Below, piece by piece: positions 15,080 to 24,082 of a stretch of 45,895 bases of DNA (position 1 is its first letter; each line of letters opens with the position of its first letter). The DNA is from Candidatus Saccharimonadota bacterium. Lineage in GTDB: Bacteria; Patescibacteriota; Saccharimonadia; Saccharimonadales; JAGPDM01. The stretch covers positions 1 through 45,895 of the forward strand of contig JAGPDM010000003.1 in assembly GCA_018057585.1 (NCBI GenBank), given 5' to 3'. A program made the translations under genes and the position numbers. Under the pieces are notes generated by a model. The model was not told where the DNA came from and did no database searches. It saw only the letters and a list, made by a program, of their open reading frames with translations.

Positions 15080-16603
15080 ATGACTTACATGGCAGTTAAT
15101 CAAAAATCAATCGCTAAATATATCGTAACCTTAAGAAAACGGCGAGGTTGGACTCAGGCTGATCTGGCGACAAGCCTCGGCACCAGTCAAAGCGCGGTTA
15201 CCCGTATGGAAGCAGGTCAACAAAACTTTAGCCTCGACATGCTAAATCGCCTCAGTGAGGTCTTCGGACAAGAGATAATCACCCCTGCAAGTAGCACGGG
15301 AATGACCTTGAAGATTAATGGTGGCAAGCCACTCTCAGGCAATGTCGAGGTTAACACTTCTAAGAACGCCGCTGTCTGTCTATTGCTGGCCAGCTTACTC
15401 AATAAAGGCGTTACGACCCTACAACACGTGCCAATGATCGAAGAAGTCTATCGCATAATCGAGGTCTTACGCTCTATCGGTGTCAAGGTCGAGTGGCAAG
15501 ATCATGACGTAGTCATCACACCGCCCAAGAGACTGAAACTTGATGACATGGACGCTAAGGCAGCAAGAAGAACACGTAGTGTAATAATGTTGATGGGCGT
15601 CTTGATGCATAGCAAGAAGGACTTCATCATCCCTCACGCTGGCGGCTGTAAATTAGGTGCTCGGACAGTTGAGCCACACCTATATGGCTTAGAAAGTTTC
15701 GGTGTTCACGTCGCTAGCCGTAATAAACGATACGAAGTCACAGTAAAGAAGCGTTCCGCAAACGAAATCGTGTTGTATGAGGCTGGTGACACGGTCACAG
15801 AGAATGTTCTTATGGCTGCAGCACTAACCCCTGGCAAAACTATTATAAAATTTGCCAGCGCCAACTACATGGTCCAAGATTTATGCTTCATGCTTGAGAA
15901 GTTTGGCGTGGAAATTGAAGGCATAGGCACGACAACGATGACCGTCCACGGTATTAAAGAAATCAATAAAGACGTCAGCTATCAAATCAGCGAAGACCCA
16001 ATTGAAGCCATGTTCTTTATCAGCCTAGCCGCAGTCACTAAATCCGAATTAGTCATCAAAAGAAGTCCGATCGATTTCCTAGAAATTGAGCTGCTGAAAC
16101 TAGAAAAAATGGGCTTCGAACACAAACGGAGCAAAGTCTATAAAGCTAAGAATGGCCGTACTAATCTAGTTGATATAACGACTATCCCGACCTCTAAGCT
16201 ACATGCGCCAGAAGAAAAGATAGCACCACGGCCCTACCCAGGTCTTAATATCGACAACCTGCCATTCTTTGTGCCGATCGCAGCCGTCGCTCGTGGTCGA
16301 ACCCTAATCCATGATTGGGTTTACGAGAATCGAGCCATCTATTACACGGAACTTAACAAGCTTGGAGCTCAGATTGATCTAGCTGACGTACATAGAGTCT
16401 TCATTACCGGGCCGACCAAATTTGTAGCCGGCGAGATCGTCTCACCGCCAGCCTTACGTCCTGCTGTAATTATCCTGATTGCTATGCTTGCAGCACCAGG
16501 CACAAGCACCTTAAGAAACGTCTACTCAATCAATCGTGGCTACGAAGACCTACCTGGACGCCTACTAGAAATCGGTGCTGAAATCACTGTGATCGACAGC
16601 TAA
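15080..16603 (+). CDS. murA: MurA with N-terminal XRE-type HTH domain (UDP-GlcNAc enolpyruvyl transferase)
   Basis: The protein has 507 residues. Residues 9-66 form a Cro/C1-type helix-turn-helix (TLRKRRGWTQADLA...TSQSAVTRMEAG). Residues 75-507 form the EPSP/MurA fold, with the SKNAA motif (Lys95-Asn96), catalytic Cys190 in HAGGCKLGAR and PYPGLNIDNL near the substrate loop. It transfers enolpyruvate from PEP to UDP-GlcNAc, the first committed step of peptidoglycan synthesis. The usual family length is about 420, so the HTH is a true extra domain in one reading frame. The enzyme may also bind DNA or be regulated through this domain; that is inference. Confidence 0.9.
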   Translation: MTYMAVNQKSIAKYIVTLRKRRGWTQADLATSLGTSQSAVTRMEAGQQNFSLDMLNRLSEVFGQEIITPASSTGMTLKINGGKPLSGNVEVNTSKNAAVCLLLASLLNKGVTTLQHVPMIEEVYRIIEVLRSIGVKVEWQDHDVVITPPKRLKLDDMDAKAARRTRSVIMLMGVLMHSKKDFIIPHAGGCKLGARTVEPHLYGLESFGVHVASRNKRYEVTVKKRSANEIVLYEAGDTVTENVLMAAALTPGKTIIKFASANYMVQDLCFMLEKFGVEIEGIGTTTMTVHGIKEINKDVSYQISEDPIEAMFFISLAAVTKSELVIKRSPIDFLEIELLKLEKMGFEHKRSKVYKAKNGRTNLVDITTIPTSKLHAPEEKIAPRPYPGLNIDNLPFFVPIAAVARGRTLIHDWVYENRAIYYTELNKLGAQIDLADVHRVFITGPTKFVAGEIVSPPALRPAVIILIAMLAAPGTSTLRNVYSINRGYEDLPGRLLEIGAEITVIDS

Positions 16604-17302
16604 GACTTTTGAATCTTGCCTGCTCGCAATAAAAAATAATACAAACAGACCGGCATTCGCACAGAAGCTAACTAGGACCGCCAGATAGATCCATAGGGCG
16701 TTCCAATCACTAGCGAATAAACCATAATTATAAGCCGAGTGCAGTCCAGTAGCGATGACAAGGCCCAAAGCGACGACCAGCCAGGACTGCCTATTAGTCT
16801 TCTTGATCGCTAGCGAGTAGCCTGCGATGCTAGTCAACGCTCCGTGGAAGAACCAGCCGAACATTATCCGAACTAGTGCATTACCAGCTCCATCACTCGA
16901 TAGATAAAGTAAGTTTTCTATCACTCCAAAGCTCAGACCGACAATTGCAAGATACAGGACACCGTCGCTGCGATGATTAAAATATTTCTTAGAGTAGAGA
17001 AACATAGCCGCTGGAACAAACTTAGCTAGCTCTTCAATGGCTGCGAACACTACTACTCCCAGTAGCAGATTGTCAGGCTTAGTGATACTGACTGATTCGC
17101 TATCTAATAAATTGCCAGTTTCTGGAAGGATTATCTCAAATGGCGTGCTAATAATAAAAGTTAAATAGACCGCTAAGACGCCAAACGCGACCATTAGACC
17201 TAAGCCAGATTTTGACTCTCTATCTGCTCTGCCTCTTCGCAACATGAACCAGACTGGCACAAGTGCTACTAGTATAAATAACTGGATCATGAACAATGAC
17301 AT
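16565..17302 (-). CDS. PrsW-family intramembrane metalloprotease
   Basis: This 245-residue protein has about seven or eight membrane segments and the PrsW motifs: EELAK (Glu90-Glu91), FGVIEN (Glu129-Asn130) and FHG (His153). These supply the zinc and catalytic residues. PrsW proteases perform site-1 cleavage of anti-sigma factors in Bacillus; related CPAAX-like proteins have other roles. The target here is unknown. The 3' end overlaps the convergent murA 3' end by 39 nt. Confidence 0.85.
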   Translation of the reverse strand: MSLFMIQLFILVALVPVWFMLRRGRADRESKSGLGLMVAFGVLAVYLTFIISTPFEIILPETGNLLDSESVSITKPDNLLLGVVVFAAIEELAKFVPAAMFLYSKKYFNHRSDGVLYLAIVGLSFGVIENLLYLSSDGAGNALVRIMFGWFFHGALTSIAGYSLAIKKTNRQSWLVVALGLVIATGLHSAYNYGLFASDWNALWIYLAVLVSFCANAGLFVLFFIASRQDSKVLAVDHSDFSTDF

Positions 17303-17345
17303 AGATTAGTATTTTATGAGATTACGCTTCCCTAGTAAATAAAGT

Positions 17346-17351
17346 TATAAT
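17346..17351 (+). promoter_or_regulatory. -10 box of smpB, leaderless arrangement
   Basis: TATAAT lies 6 nt before the ATG at 17358, with no Shine-Dalgarno. Confidence 0.65.
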
Positions 17352-17357
17352 ATTAAA

Positions 17358-17801
17358 ATGAAGATTGTTAGTAAAAACCGTCGAGCTACTTTTGACTATG
17401 ACATCCAACAAAAAATAATCGCTGGCCTGGTTCTGCTTGGAACCGAAGTCAAATCAGCCAAGGCCGGCCATGTCCAACTTAAGGGCAGCTATATAAAAGC
17501 TCGACCAAATGAAGCAGTATTAGTTAATTCGCACATTTCCCACTACAAACAAGGCGGCCAGAAGCAGCATGACTTAAACCGTGAACGCAATTTGTTGCTT
17601 ACTAAAAAACAGCTAGATGAGCTGTTCACAGCCAAGCAGAATAGCCTGCAAATTATTCCTCTAGCTATGGGCATAGAGCATGGCTACCTCAAGTTAGAAA
17701 TTGGTATCGGCAAAAGCCAAGTGCATCGAGACAAACGCCAAGTAATTAAAAAACGCGAATCAGATATCGAAGCTCAGCGTATCGCCAAGAAATATAGCTG
17801 A
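17358..17801 (+). CDS. smpB: SmpB: tmRNA-binding protein
   Basis: The 147-residue OB-fold protein carries tmRNA to stalled ribosomes for trans-translation. Seen: the N-terminal NRRATFDY, GTEVKSAKAG, the GSYIKARPNEAVLVNSHISHY segment and a basic C-terminal tail (HRDKRQVIKKRESDIEAQRIAKKY) that becomes helical in the mRNA channel. Length is normal. The tmRNA itself is not in this window. Confidence 0.97.
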   Translation: MKIVSKNRRATFDYDIQQKIIAGLVLLGTEVKSAKAGHVQLKGSYIKARPNEAVLVNSHISHYKQGGQKQHDLNRERNLLLTKKQLDELFTAKQNSLQIIPLAMGIEHGYLKLEIGIGKSQVHRDKRQVIKKRESDIEAQRIAKKYS

Positions 17802-17858
17802 ACCTGGTTGTCACAGTAGTAATTAGGTAAGATTTATGTTAAATTATCTCTGTTACAT

Positions 17859-17936
17859 GGCGAATGTAGCTCAGTTGGTTAGAGCATCGGTTTGTGGTAC
17901 CGAGGGCCGTGGGTTCAAGTCCCATCATTCGCCCCA
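17859..17936 (+). tRNA. tRNA-His (anticodon GTG), with encoded G-1 and CCA
   Basis: The cloverleaf has acceptor GCGAATG/CATTCGC, an extra G at 17859 pairing with C73 (17933) as required for His identity, anticodon stem CGGT/ACCG with loop TTGTGGT, T-arm CGTGGGTTCAAGTCCCAT and encoded CCA. No tRNA-tail element follows; the next gene starts 32 nt downstream. Confidence 0.97.
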
Positions 17937-17967
17937 AGCAACCCTAGACAATTGATCTATACTTCTA

Positions 17968-20199
17968 ATGATGAAAGTTATTACGAAAAAACCAATAATA
18001 GTCCGAGCACTAAGTGCACTCGTAGGATTTACTGGTCTTCAGGCCATACTGTCGACCTCAACAAATAGAATCTTAACTTTCGCATCACAATCTCTGTTTC
18101 TGGGTGTTGAGACCGATAAATTGTCCCATAGCTTATCGATTATTTTCGGATTTGTGCTTGTTTACTTAAGCTTTCAGTTACTAGCCCAAAAAAGATCAGC
18201 CTGGATTCTCAGCGTATTTGGACTGTTAGGACTACTCACGTCAGAGCTCTTGTTCTTCCAGAATGCCTGGCAAGTATTTGGTATCCAACTAGCTCTCTTC
18301 ATAGTCATAATCTATCGATCCAATTTTAACGTTAAATCTGATCTCTACAGCTTTAGAAAAGGGTTAACCAGCTCGGCTATTTTACTTTTACTGATATTTG
18401 CTTACGCCACGGTCGGATTCTTCTTTCTAGATAAGCGAGATTTTTCAAATGATTTTGATCTTATTGAATCAGCACGAAACACATTTACGATCCTACTTAG
18501 GACACACGGTTCGGGTCTAAGCCCAAATAACCGACAGGCGGTATGGTTCTTACGATCAGTAGATATTGCCGGTCTATCTGCAATGACACTAATCTTCGTT
18601 TCACTATTCAAGCCTGTAAGATTTGCAATCAACGATAATGGTGACGACCTAAAGCTTGCCGAGAAGATTCTGACCGAACATTCAACTTCTGTTGAGGATT
18701 ATTTTAAACTCTGGCCTAATGACAAGCACTACTATTTCCATAAAAGTAGCGATGCTTTTCTTGCTTATGGCCTACATGCTAACACCGCACTGATATTGGA
18801 TGGGCCGAGCGGTAATCCTAAGTACTTCTTCAGAATGCTCAAAGACTTCCAGGCACTGGCATTTAATAATGGTTGGCAGACTTCTATAATCCACGGCTCG
18901 AATGAGATCGAAAAATACACTAAGCGACTAGGCCTATCAAAGTTGTTTATTGGAAATGAAGCCATGGTTAAATTGAAGACATTTAAAGAAGAAACAATTA
19001 AAAGCAAACACTTTAGATATGTAATAAATAAAGCCAAAAAGGAAAAGCTTACAGTTAGTTTTTGGGATGCACCACATAGCGAAGATCAGTTGAAGCAACT
19101 CGAAAATATCTCAAAACAGTGGCTCTATCATGGGGGCCGCCAAGAATACACTTTCGTAATGGGATATTTTGATCAAAGCTACCTAAACAAGAGCCAGATC
19201 GCAGTGCTATACCAAAATGAACTTCCTGTTGCCTACGTGAATACAGTTCCTAGTTTTGTTAAGGACGGTTCATCTATAGATCAAATGCGCTTTATTCCAG
19301 ACCTAAACCAAGTCGGTATGCACTTCCTGCTAATGAAGACACTGCTCAATGCTGAGCTTCTAGGCAAAAGGTACTTCAACCTTGGCCTGGTGCCGTTGTC
19401 TGGTGTTGAAAACACAAAGAATCCACAGTCCTTGGATAACTTGCTAAAAGTAGTCAAAAAATACGGTCGTAGAGTCTACTCATTTGGTGGCTTGGAGCAG
19501 TTCAAAAATAAATTTAAGCCAGATTGGCAGCCAAGATATATTTACTACCAAAAACCTAGTATTCAAGCACTGATAAATATCTCGAGAGGTTTAAATAAGG
19601 CAACTGAATTTAAAACAAACTCGGCCAGGCTTAATATTATGCCTTTTGCGATCTTAGCAGCACTTTTATATTCAGGTTTTATCGTAGCCCCATTAGTCGG
19701 CGTGGACCTATCCAAAGTTGAGCTACTCAGTCAATTGGGTGGCTCGGGCAGACCTTTCGCACCCTTATTTAATAGTTTTGATATCTTGGCCGGTATTCTA
19801 CTCATTGGACTATCTATTAAGTTAATCAGTATTACTGCTCAAAATTCTAGAGTGCTAAAACTTAACTTAAGATTCATGGCTCTGTTTGGTCTTTCCATAG
19901 CAATGGCTGCTATGTTTCCAGATAATCACGAGGGGCTAATTGGTCTTGCCCTCCAATTAGTGCATTTTATTTTTAGTTCGATTGGCCTAGTCGCACTTTT
20001 GGTATCAGCATTTATCTTTGTAAAATCAGATCCAGAACCTAAGTTACAAAAAATACTATTCTCAGCACTTGTAATTAGCTCAGTCGTCTCTTCTGTGATG
20101 CTGAAGAGTAGCTGGTCTCTCTACTCACAAATTGCCGAGACTGTAATCTCAAGCCTTTGGTTGATATTTTATTTTAGCAAAATCAATTCCAAATTATAG
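17968..20199 (+). CDS. MprF-like membrane protein with DUF2156 aminoacyltransferase domain
   Basis: The protein has 743 residues: about six membrane segments (residues 10-215), a large soluble region (about 225-535) and a second block of membrane segments (about 555-740). The soluble part matches the DUF2156/phosphatidylglycerol lysyltransferase tandem GNAT fold (WPNDKHYYFHKSSDAFLAYG, LRxHFRYVINKAKKE-like helix, GMHFLLMKTLLNAE, YFNLGLVPLSGVE). MprF adds lysine or another amino acid from tRNA to membrane lipid, lowering surface charge. Here the catalytic domain is sandwiched between membrane blocks rather than placed at the C terminus. ATG 17968 follows TATACT closely. Confidence 0.75.
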   Translation: MMKVITKKPIIVRALSALVGFTGLQAILSTSTNRILTFASQSLFLGVETDKLSHSLSIIFGFVLVYLSFQLLAQKRSAWILSVFGLLGLLTSELLFFQNAWQVFGIQLALFIVIIYRSNFNVKSDLYSFRKGLTSSAILLLLIFAYATVGFFFLDKRDFSNDFDLIESARNTFTILLRTHGSGLSPNNRQAVWFLRSVDIAGLSAMTLIFVSLFKPVRFAINDNGDDLKLAEKILTEHSTSVEDYFKLWPNDKHYYFHKSSDAFLAYGLHANTALILDGPSGNPKYFFRMLKDFQALAFNNGWQTSIIHGSNEIEKYTKRLGLSKLFIGNEAMVKLKTFKEETIKSKHFRYVINKAKKEKLTVSFWDAPHSEDQLKQLENISKQWLYHGGRQEYTFVMGYFDQSYLNKSQIAVLYQNELPVAYVNTVPSFVKDGSSIDQMRFIPDLNQVGMHFLLMKTLLNAELLGKRYFNLGLVPLSGVENTKNPQSLDNLLKVVKKYGRRVYSFGGLEQFKNKFKPDWQPRYIYYQKPSIQALINISRGLNKATEFKTNSARLNIMPFAILAALLYSGFIVAPLVGVDLSKVELLSQLGGSGRPFAPLFNSFDILAGILLIGLSIKLISITAQNSRVLKLNLRFMALFGLSIAMAAMFPDNHEGLIGLALQLVHFIFSSIGLVALLVSAFIFVKSDPEPKLQKILFSALVISSVVSSVMLKSSWSLYSQIAETVISSLWLIFYFSKINSKL

Positions 20200-20220
20200 C
20201 TGATAGCTTACTTGTTTATG

Positions 20221-20226
20221 TATACT
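20221..20226 (+). promoter_or_regulatory. -10 box deciding the start at 20233
   Basis: TATACT lies 6 nt before the ATG at 20233, favouring this start over the in-frame ATG at 20212, which lies upstream of the box. Confidence 0.5.
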
Positions 20227-20232
20227 TATATT

Positions 20233-20547
20233 ATGAATAACTTCTGGATAATACTTGCTCATGCCGGCGAAGATCACGAGGTCGCTACCGAAGGAATCTG
20301 GCACAGCTTAACTAGCCAATGGTATGTTTTGCTTTTAGTCGTCTTAAATATTTCCTTGATTCTAGTTATAGCCGTTTATTTTTTAAGCAAGAAATCTACC
20401 TCCGCCACTGTTGTGGCGTTAGAACTTGTTTTACTAGTTAGTGCTATCTTAACTTTTGAAAAGCTACCGCACTATGCAACTCTAGCGATTATAATTGGCT
20501 TTGGATTGTCCTTTTTTACAGTCTGGAACGGACTCAGAAAGACTTAG
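20233..20547 (+). CDS. small membrane protein, unknown function
   Basis: The protein has 104 residues from ATG 20233. A short N terminus with HAGEDHE is followed by three membrane helices (about residues 24-47, 55-73 and 78-98) and a basic end. His, Glu and Asp in the N terminus might face outside and bind metal, but this is speculative. No family is recognised. Its stop overlaps the aquaporin stop on the other strand by 4 nt. Confidence 0.6.
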   Translation: MNNFWIILAHAGEDHEVATEGIWHSLTSQWYVLLLVVLNISLILVIAVYFLSKKSTSATVVALELVLLVSAILTFEKLPHYATLAIIIGFGLSFFTVWNGLRKT

Positions 20548-21188
20548 AGCTTACCTTTTTCGGTTAGTAACATAGTATAAAAATTCGCACCTAGTATAGC
20601 GCCGAGGATTGGACCGATTACGTATGTCCAGTTAAAAGCATTTAGAGTTAAAGCTATTGCTGGATTTAGAATACCAAGGCTTCCACCGGCTGCCGCCATG
20701 ATGATCCCCAGGAACAAAGAGCCGCCGATCAAAGCTGCCGCTGTAAAATCTTCCAATTTGTTGTGTATTGCAGCTGCAATTCCGAACAAAAAGAAGGCTG
20801 TTCCGAATAGCTCGGCCAACATAATCCTCACATCCAAGCTACTAGAAATCTCTGTACCGACTCTTGTTACATTGCCATCAACAAAGCCGTTAAGAACAAA
20901 GATTGCTGCTGCAGCTCCAATCATTTGAACTATGACATAGCCAATTGCCTCATTTAACTCTATCTTTTTAACAGACAGTAGTCCTGCTGTGACTGCTGGG
21001 TTAATATGCGTTCCCGATACCGCACCGATGCTCATAACTAGCAAGACTAAAACTCCACCTGCTAGAGCTGGAGTTGAGATAAAATCTCCAAAAACACCAC
21101 CCGTGCTGGCTAGCACAACAAAACTCAAAACAAACGTTCCAATGAGCTCTGCCACGAGCTTATTAACTTTAATATTTGCTATCTTCAC
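20544..21188 (-). CDS. aquaporin / MIP family channel
   Basis: This 214-residue protein has six membrane helices and both half-helix motifs: HINPAV in the first half and ILNPAI in the second, so it is a MIP-family water or small-solute channel. The arginine that normally follows the second NPA and forms the selectivity filter is replaced by isoleucine, so selectivity may be unusual. The start is GTG at 21188 with a strong GGAGGG ribosome site 8 nt upstream. The conserved NKL...GTFVLSFVV opening supports this start. Confidence 0.92.
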   Translation of the reverse strand: MKIANIKVNKLVAELIGTFVLSFVVLASTGGVFGDFISTPALAGGVLVLLVMSIGAVSGTHINPAVTAGLLSVKKIELNEAIGYVIVQMIGAAAAIFVLNGFVDGNVTRVGTEISSSLDVRIMLAELFGTAFFLFGIAAAIHNKLEDFTAAALIGGSLFLGIIMAAAGGSLGILNPAIALTLNAFNWTYVIGPILGAILGANFYTMLLTEKGKL

Positions 21189-21325
21189 AGTCTCACCCTC
21201 CGCTTAATATACTTAAATATATACAAGTATTGGTCATATTTAACAAGCCCTGGTTTGAGGTTGGAGTGGAATAATAAGTATTTCGTTTAGAATAATAGCT
21301 TAATATAAACTAAGTTATTTAATAT

Positions 21326-21925
21326 TTAATATCTAATTAAACCATTATTGTTTTGAACATTATCCATTTTGTTTACTGACACAGAGGTTGCCAATGCCAG
21401 CAGGCAGCAAGCTGTGATTGCTGCGGTCAGAATTAATACGATCTTGCTTATTTTAACTTTATTATCATCTGAGATCTCTACGCCTGCGGTTAGTTCATCA
21501 ATCTCTGCCTCAAGATCTCGTTTGGCTATAGTCGCCTGTTTAGCCTTACTAAACCCTTCTGAGCTTTCCAGGTTCTGCTTGGGTGCCTTTTTTACAGTCT
21601 GGACACCTACGAAGCTGATCGGTACCGACGCTTTATTAAAAGCAGAAGATACCGCCCTATTGAAGTTATGTCTGCTAGTAGCGACAGAGATAGCCGATTC
21701 AGGCCTGCGTTTTAGATCTGATATTACGACCGGCCTTGTTGTGCTTTTCTTTTGGCTTTCAGCAATTTGCTTAAGATCGGTATGATTAGATTTGCGTCTT
21801 AATTCGGCCCGATTGAGCCCACCGTGCCTATTGGCCGATCGCAGTTTTTGCCCATGCTCCAGCTTTCGTTTATTAGTGAAGTCGTTTATCGTTTGATTAT
21901 TTTTGATTATATAAGATGACGACAT
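21326..21925 (-). CDS. basic protein with C-terminal membrane anchor, unknown function
   Basis: The protein has 199 residues: a long polar, Lys/Arg/Ser/Asn-rich region (1-130) with probable disorder, a short acidic helix (RDLEAEIDELTAG) and one membrane helix near 162-183 with a short tail outside. The shape fits a tail-anchored or type II-like cytoplasmic membrane protein. No domain is recognised. Codon use resembles the neighbours. Confidence 0.6.
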   Translation of the reverse strand: MSSSYIIKNNQTINDFTNKRKLEHGQKLRSANRHGGLNRAELRRKSNHTDLKQIAESQKKSTTRPVVISDLKRRPESAISVATSRHNFNRAVSSAFNKASVPISFVGVQTVKKAPKQNLESSEGFSKAKQATIAKRDLEAEIDELTAGVEISDDNKVKISKIVLILTAAITACCLLALATSVSVNKMDNVQNNNGLIRY

Positions 21926-22041
21926 GATGTCCTGTTAATAACTACCTAATTAGCTATTCTAGCATGATTTACAAGTTGATTTTAAACGCAACTGCAATCT
22001 AGCAATCTTCTCAGATTGAGCTTTTGCTGTACTATTATTTA

Positions 22042-22200
22042 ATGAGCATCGAGCACGATCAAAAACTCAGCTTCGATAATGAAAGACTGGCTAAGTCTGC
22101 AGTTACAACTGCCAACTTCCAACATGGAAGCAAGAATCTCAAAGTTTACCGTTGCAGGCAGTGTTCACTTTGGCACATTGCCACAGATCACGAGATCTAG
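22042..22200 (+). CDS. small zinc-finger-like protein, 52 residues
   Basis: The open frame starts at ATG 22042, 6 nt after a TACTAT box (leaderless pattern), and ends at TAG 22198-22200. Its end reads VYRCRQCSLWHIATDHEI: Cys-x2-Cys-x3-His-x4-His, a likely zinc site. Small bacterial proteins with RCxxCxxWHxT are common, so this is probably real despite its size. The stop overlaps the end of the convergent subtilase gene by 4 nt. Confidence 0.6.
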   Translation: MSIEHDQKLSFDNERLAKSAVTTANFQHGSKNLKVYRCRQCSLWHIATDHEI

Positions 22201-23987
22201 AACTCTCGGTTCGGATCCAACATCCTAACAGTGCTTGGTGTGTCGTGCGGAAATAAAACACAAGTATGTGCTAAGAATTTTGATCTTGCACCGAGCTGGA
22301 TTGCCTTAGCACGCTCAGCGAAGCTGCTAGTGTAGTAGCTGTTGTCCCCACCACTTGGACTGATTTTATACAGTGGCGTCGTTCCGTATTCACCGTAGAC
22401 ATTGCAATCATAGACTCGAACCGCGTGATTGTCTGAAGTTGTTTCAATATCCAAAGTGTTACCATAGCTAACAGGTGCGAACTCGTAAGTTAATGGTGGT
22501 GTGTAGGCGTTCAACAGCCGATTTATTGATCGACTCACCTGAACCCTGCCAAAACCATTAGTATTCGAGCGTGGCTGTGCACTGCCTATACCGGTGCGGT
22601 TGGTATTTTCGGTTAAAGCTGCAACTAGCTCTGTCGGCGAGGCCGTTGGCATGTGCGTCTTAAGAACTGCTAGCTGCCCGCTAACTACTGGTGTGGCTAG
22701 TGAAGTACCCGCTATATTACTAGCATAGGCACTAACGCCATCACCTGGCGACCAGGTGGCAGTATAGAAGCCAGCTCCAGGTGCCATCACATCCAAGTTG
22801 GCACCATAGTTACTAAACGAATATCGGTTATTATTACTATCACTAGCGCCAACGGCAACTACCTCTTCATAATTCGCTGGATAGCTGATGCAGTCACAGC
22901 CATCATTGCCCGAGGCAGCGACAATTATACTGCCCTTTTTGATTGCATACAAAATTGAGTCTTGCAGATAATCATCTGACTGATCGCTACCGAGACTCAT
23001 GCTTATAACATCAGCACCTCTATTAGCAGCGTATCTTACGGCCATACCAACACTAGTCGTATAGCCGTAACCCTGATCGCTCAAACCCTGGATTGGTAGA
23101 ATTTTGCTACTACTACTAACGCCAGCAATACCTTTACCATTGCCCCGATTAGCTGCCGCCACACCAGTAACATAACTAGCATGATGGGTGCCCTCACCGT
23201 CAGGATCAACCTCACCTGCTTGTGGGCTACGATCGCCATTTACAAAATCCCAGCCCCGATAATCATCAACAAAGCCGTTATTATCATCATCGACCATATT
23301 ACAACTTTTATCCAACGGGACGGCTTGGTCGGTACAATTTAGGGTCGATATATGCTCTTCTGTTGTCGGTCCTTGTTCGTTATCGCTCACACCATCAGCG
23401 TTATCATCAATATTATTGCATGACTGGTTGAGTGGGACGGCCTGATCTGTACAGTTTAAATCACTAGGGTTTTCATTAGCAGTGGCACCAGATTCACCAC
23501 CGTTGACTGCGAAGCGTCCGGAGAGCTCTTCGTGCTGCAAGGCAAAACCAGTATCAATTACGGCAAGCGTGGTTTGGTGGTTGCCTTCTGGAGTATCCCA
23601 AGCATCATCTAAATCAATATTTCGCACCCACCACTGATCTGCTTGCGGATCATTAGGTATCGACATCGTCCTATACACTCTCTGGGGGTAGCGCTTGCCG
23701 TCTATTGTTACAAACTCATCAATCTTTAGGTCTTTTGGTGTTGGCTTATTCGAGCTAGCTAGCTTTTTGACTTGAGTCTTTGCGGTCTTTCCATCGGGCG
23801 ACTTACTATCTGGTTTATTGGGTTGGCTATTAGAACTATCTGATTTGAATATGGTTTTTAGCCAATTATCTTTATTTGATTTTTCGGCAACGACAGGCCC
23901 ATTAACTGGTTGCTCAGAAACAAGTTGCAAACCAAAAACAAACATAGCAATCGGCAGAATCGTAGCGAGTATTAATAGTTTTTTCAT
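22197..23987 (-). CDS. secreted subtilisin-like serine protease (S8)
   Basis: The protein has 596 residues with an N-terminal signal/anchor (4-22), a Ser/Lys-rich linker and pro-region (to about 115), and an S8 domain with Asp145 (VIDTGF), His268 (GEGTHHASYVTG), oxyanion Asn361 (AASGND) and Ser429 (AGTSLATPVVSG). A C-terminal beta-type region of about 110 residues follows. Between Asp and His lies a duplicated insert (about 177-205 and 216-243) of Cys- and Asp-rich calcium-loop-like repeats. It probably degrades extracellular or host-surface proteins. Confidence 0.93.
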   Translation of the reverse strand: MKKLLILATILPIAMFVFGLQLVSEQPVNGPVVAEKSNKDNWLKTIFKSDSSNSQPNKPDSKSPDGKTAKTQVKKLASSNKPTPKDLKIDEFVTIDGKRYPQRVYRTMSIPNDPQADQWWVRNIDLDDAWDTPEGNHQTTLAVIDTGFALQHEELSGRFAVNGGESGATANENPSDLNCTDQAVPLNQSCNNIDDNADGVSDNEQGPTTEEHISTLNCTDQAVPLDKSCNMVDDDNNGFVDDYRGWDFVNGDRSPQAGEVDPDGEGTHHASYVTGVAAANRGNGKGIAGVSSSSKILPIQGLSDQGYGYTTSVGMAVRYAANRGADVISMSLGSDQSDDYLQDSILYAIKKGSIIVAASGNDGCDCISYPANYEEVVAVGASDSNNNRYSFSNYGANLDVMAPGAGFYTATWSPGDGVSAYASNIAGTSLATPVVSGQLAVLKTHMPTASPTELVAALTENTNRTGIGSAQPRSNTNGFGRVQVSRSINRLLNAYTPPLTYEFAPVSYGNTLDIETTSDNHAVRVYDCNVYGEYGTTPLYKISPSGGDNSYYTSSFAERAKAIQLGARSKFLAHTCVLFPHDTPSTVRMLDPNREF

Positions 23988-24062
23988 TTTGTTTTTTTAG
24001 TGGATTTAACGTAAGAATTATAACATCAGTCAGACTATAGAACAATCTGTCGCAAGTTTTGC

Positions 24063-24068
24063 TATAAT
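24063..24068 (+). promoter_or_regulatory. -10 box of tRNA-Gly
   Basis: TATAAT lies 14 nt before the tRNA, preceded by TTGCTA-type sequence at a looser distance. Confidence 0.45.
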
Positions 24069-24082
24069 ATCTGAGCACTCAT

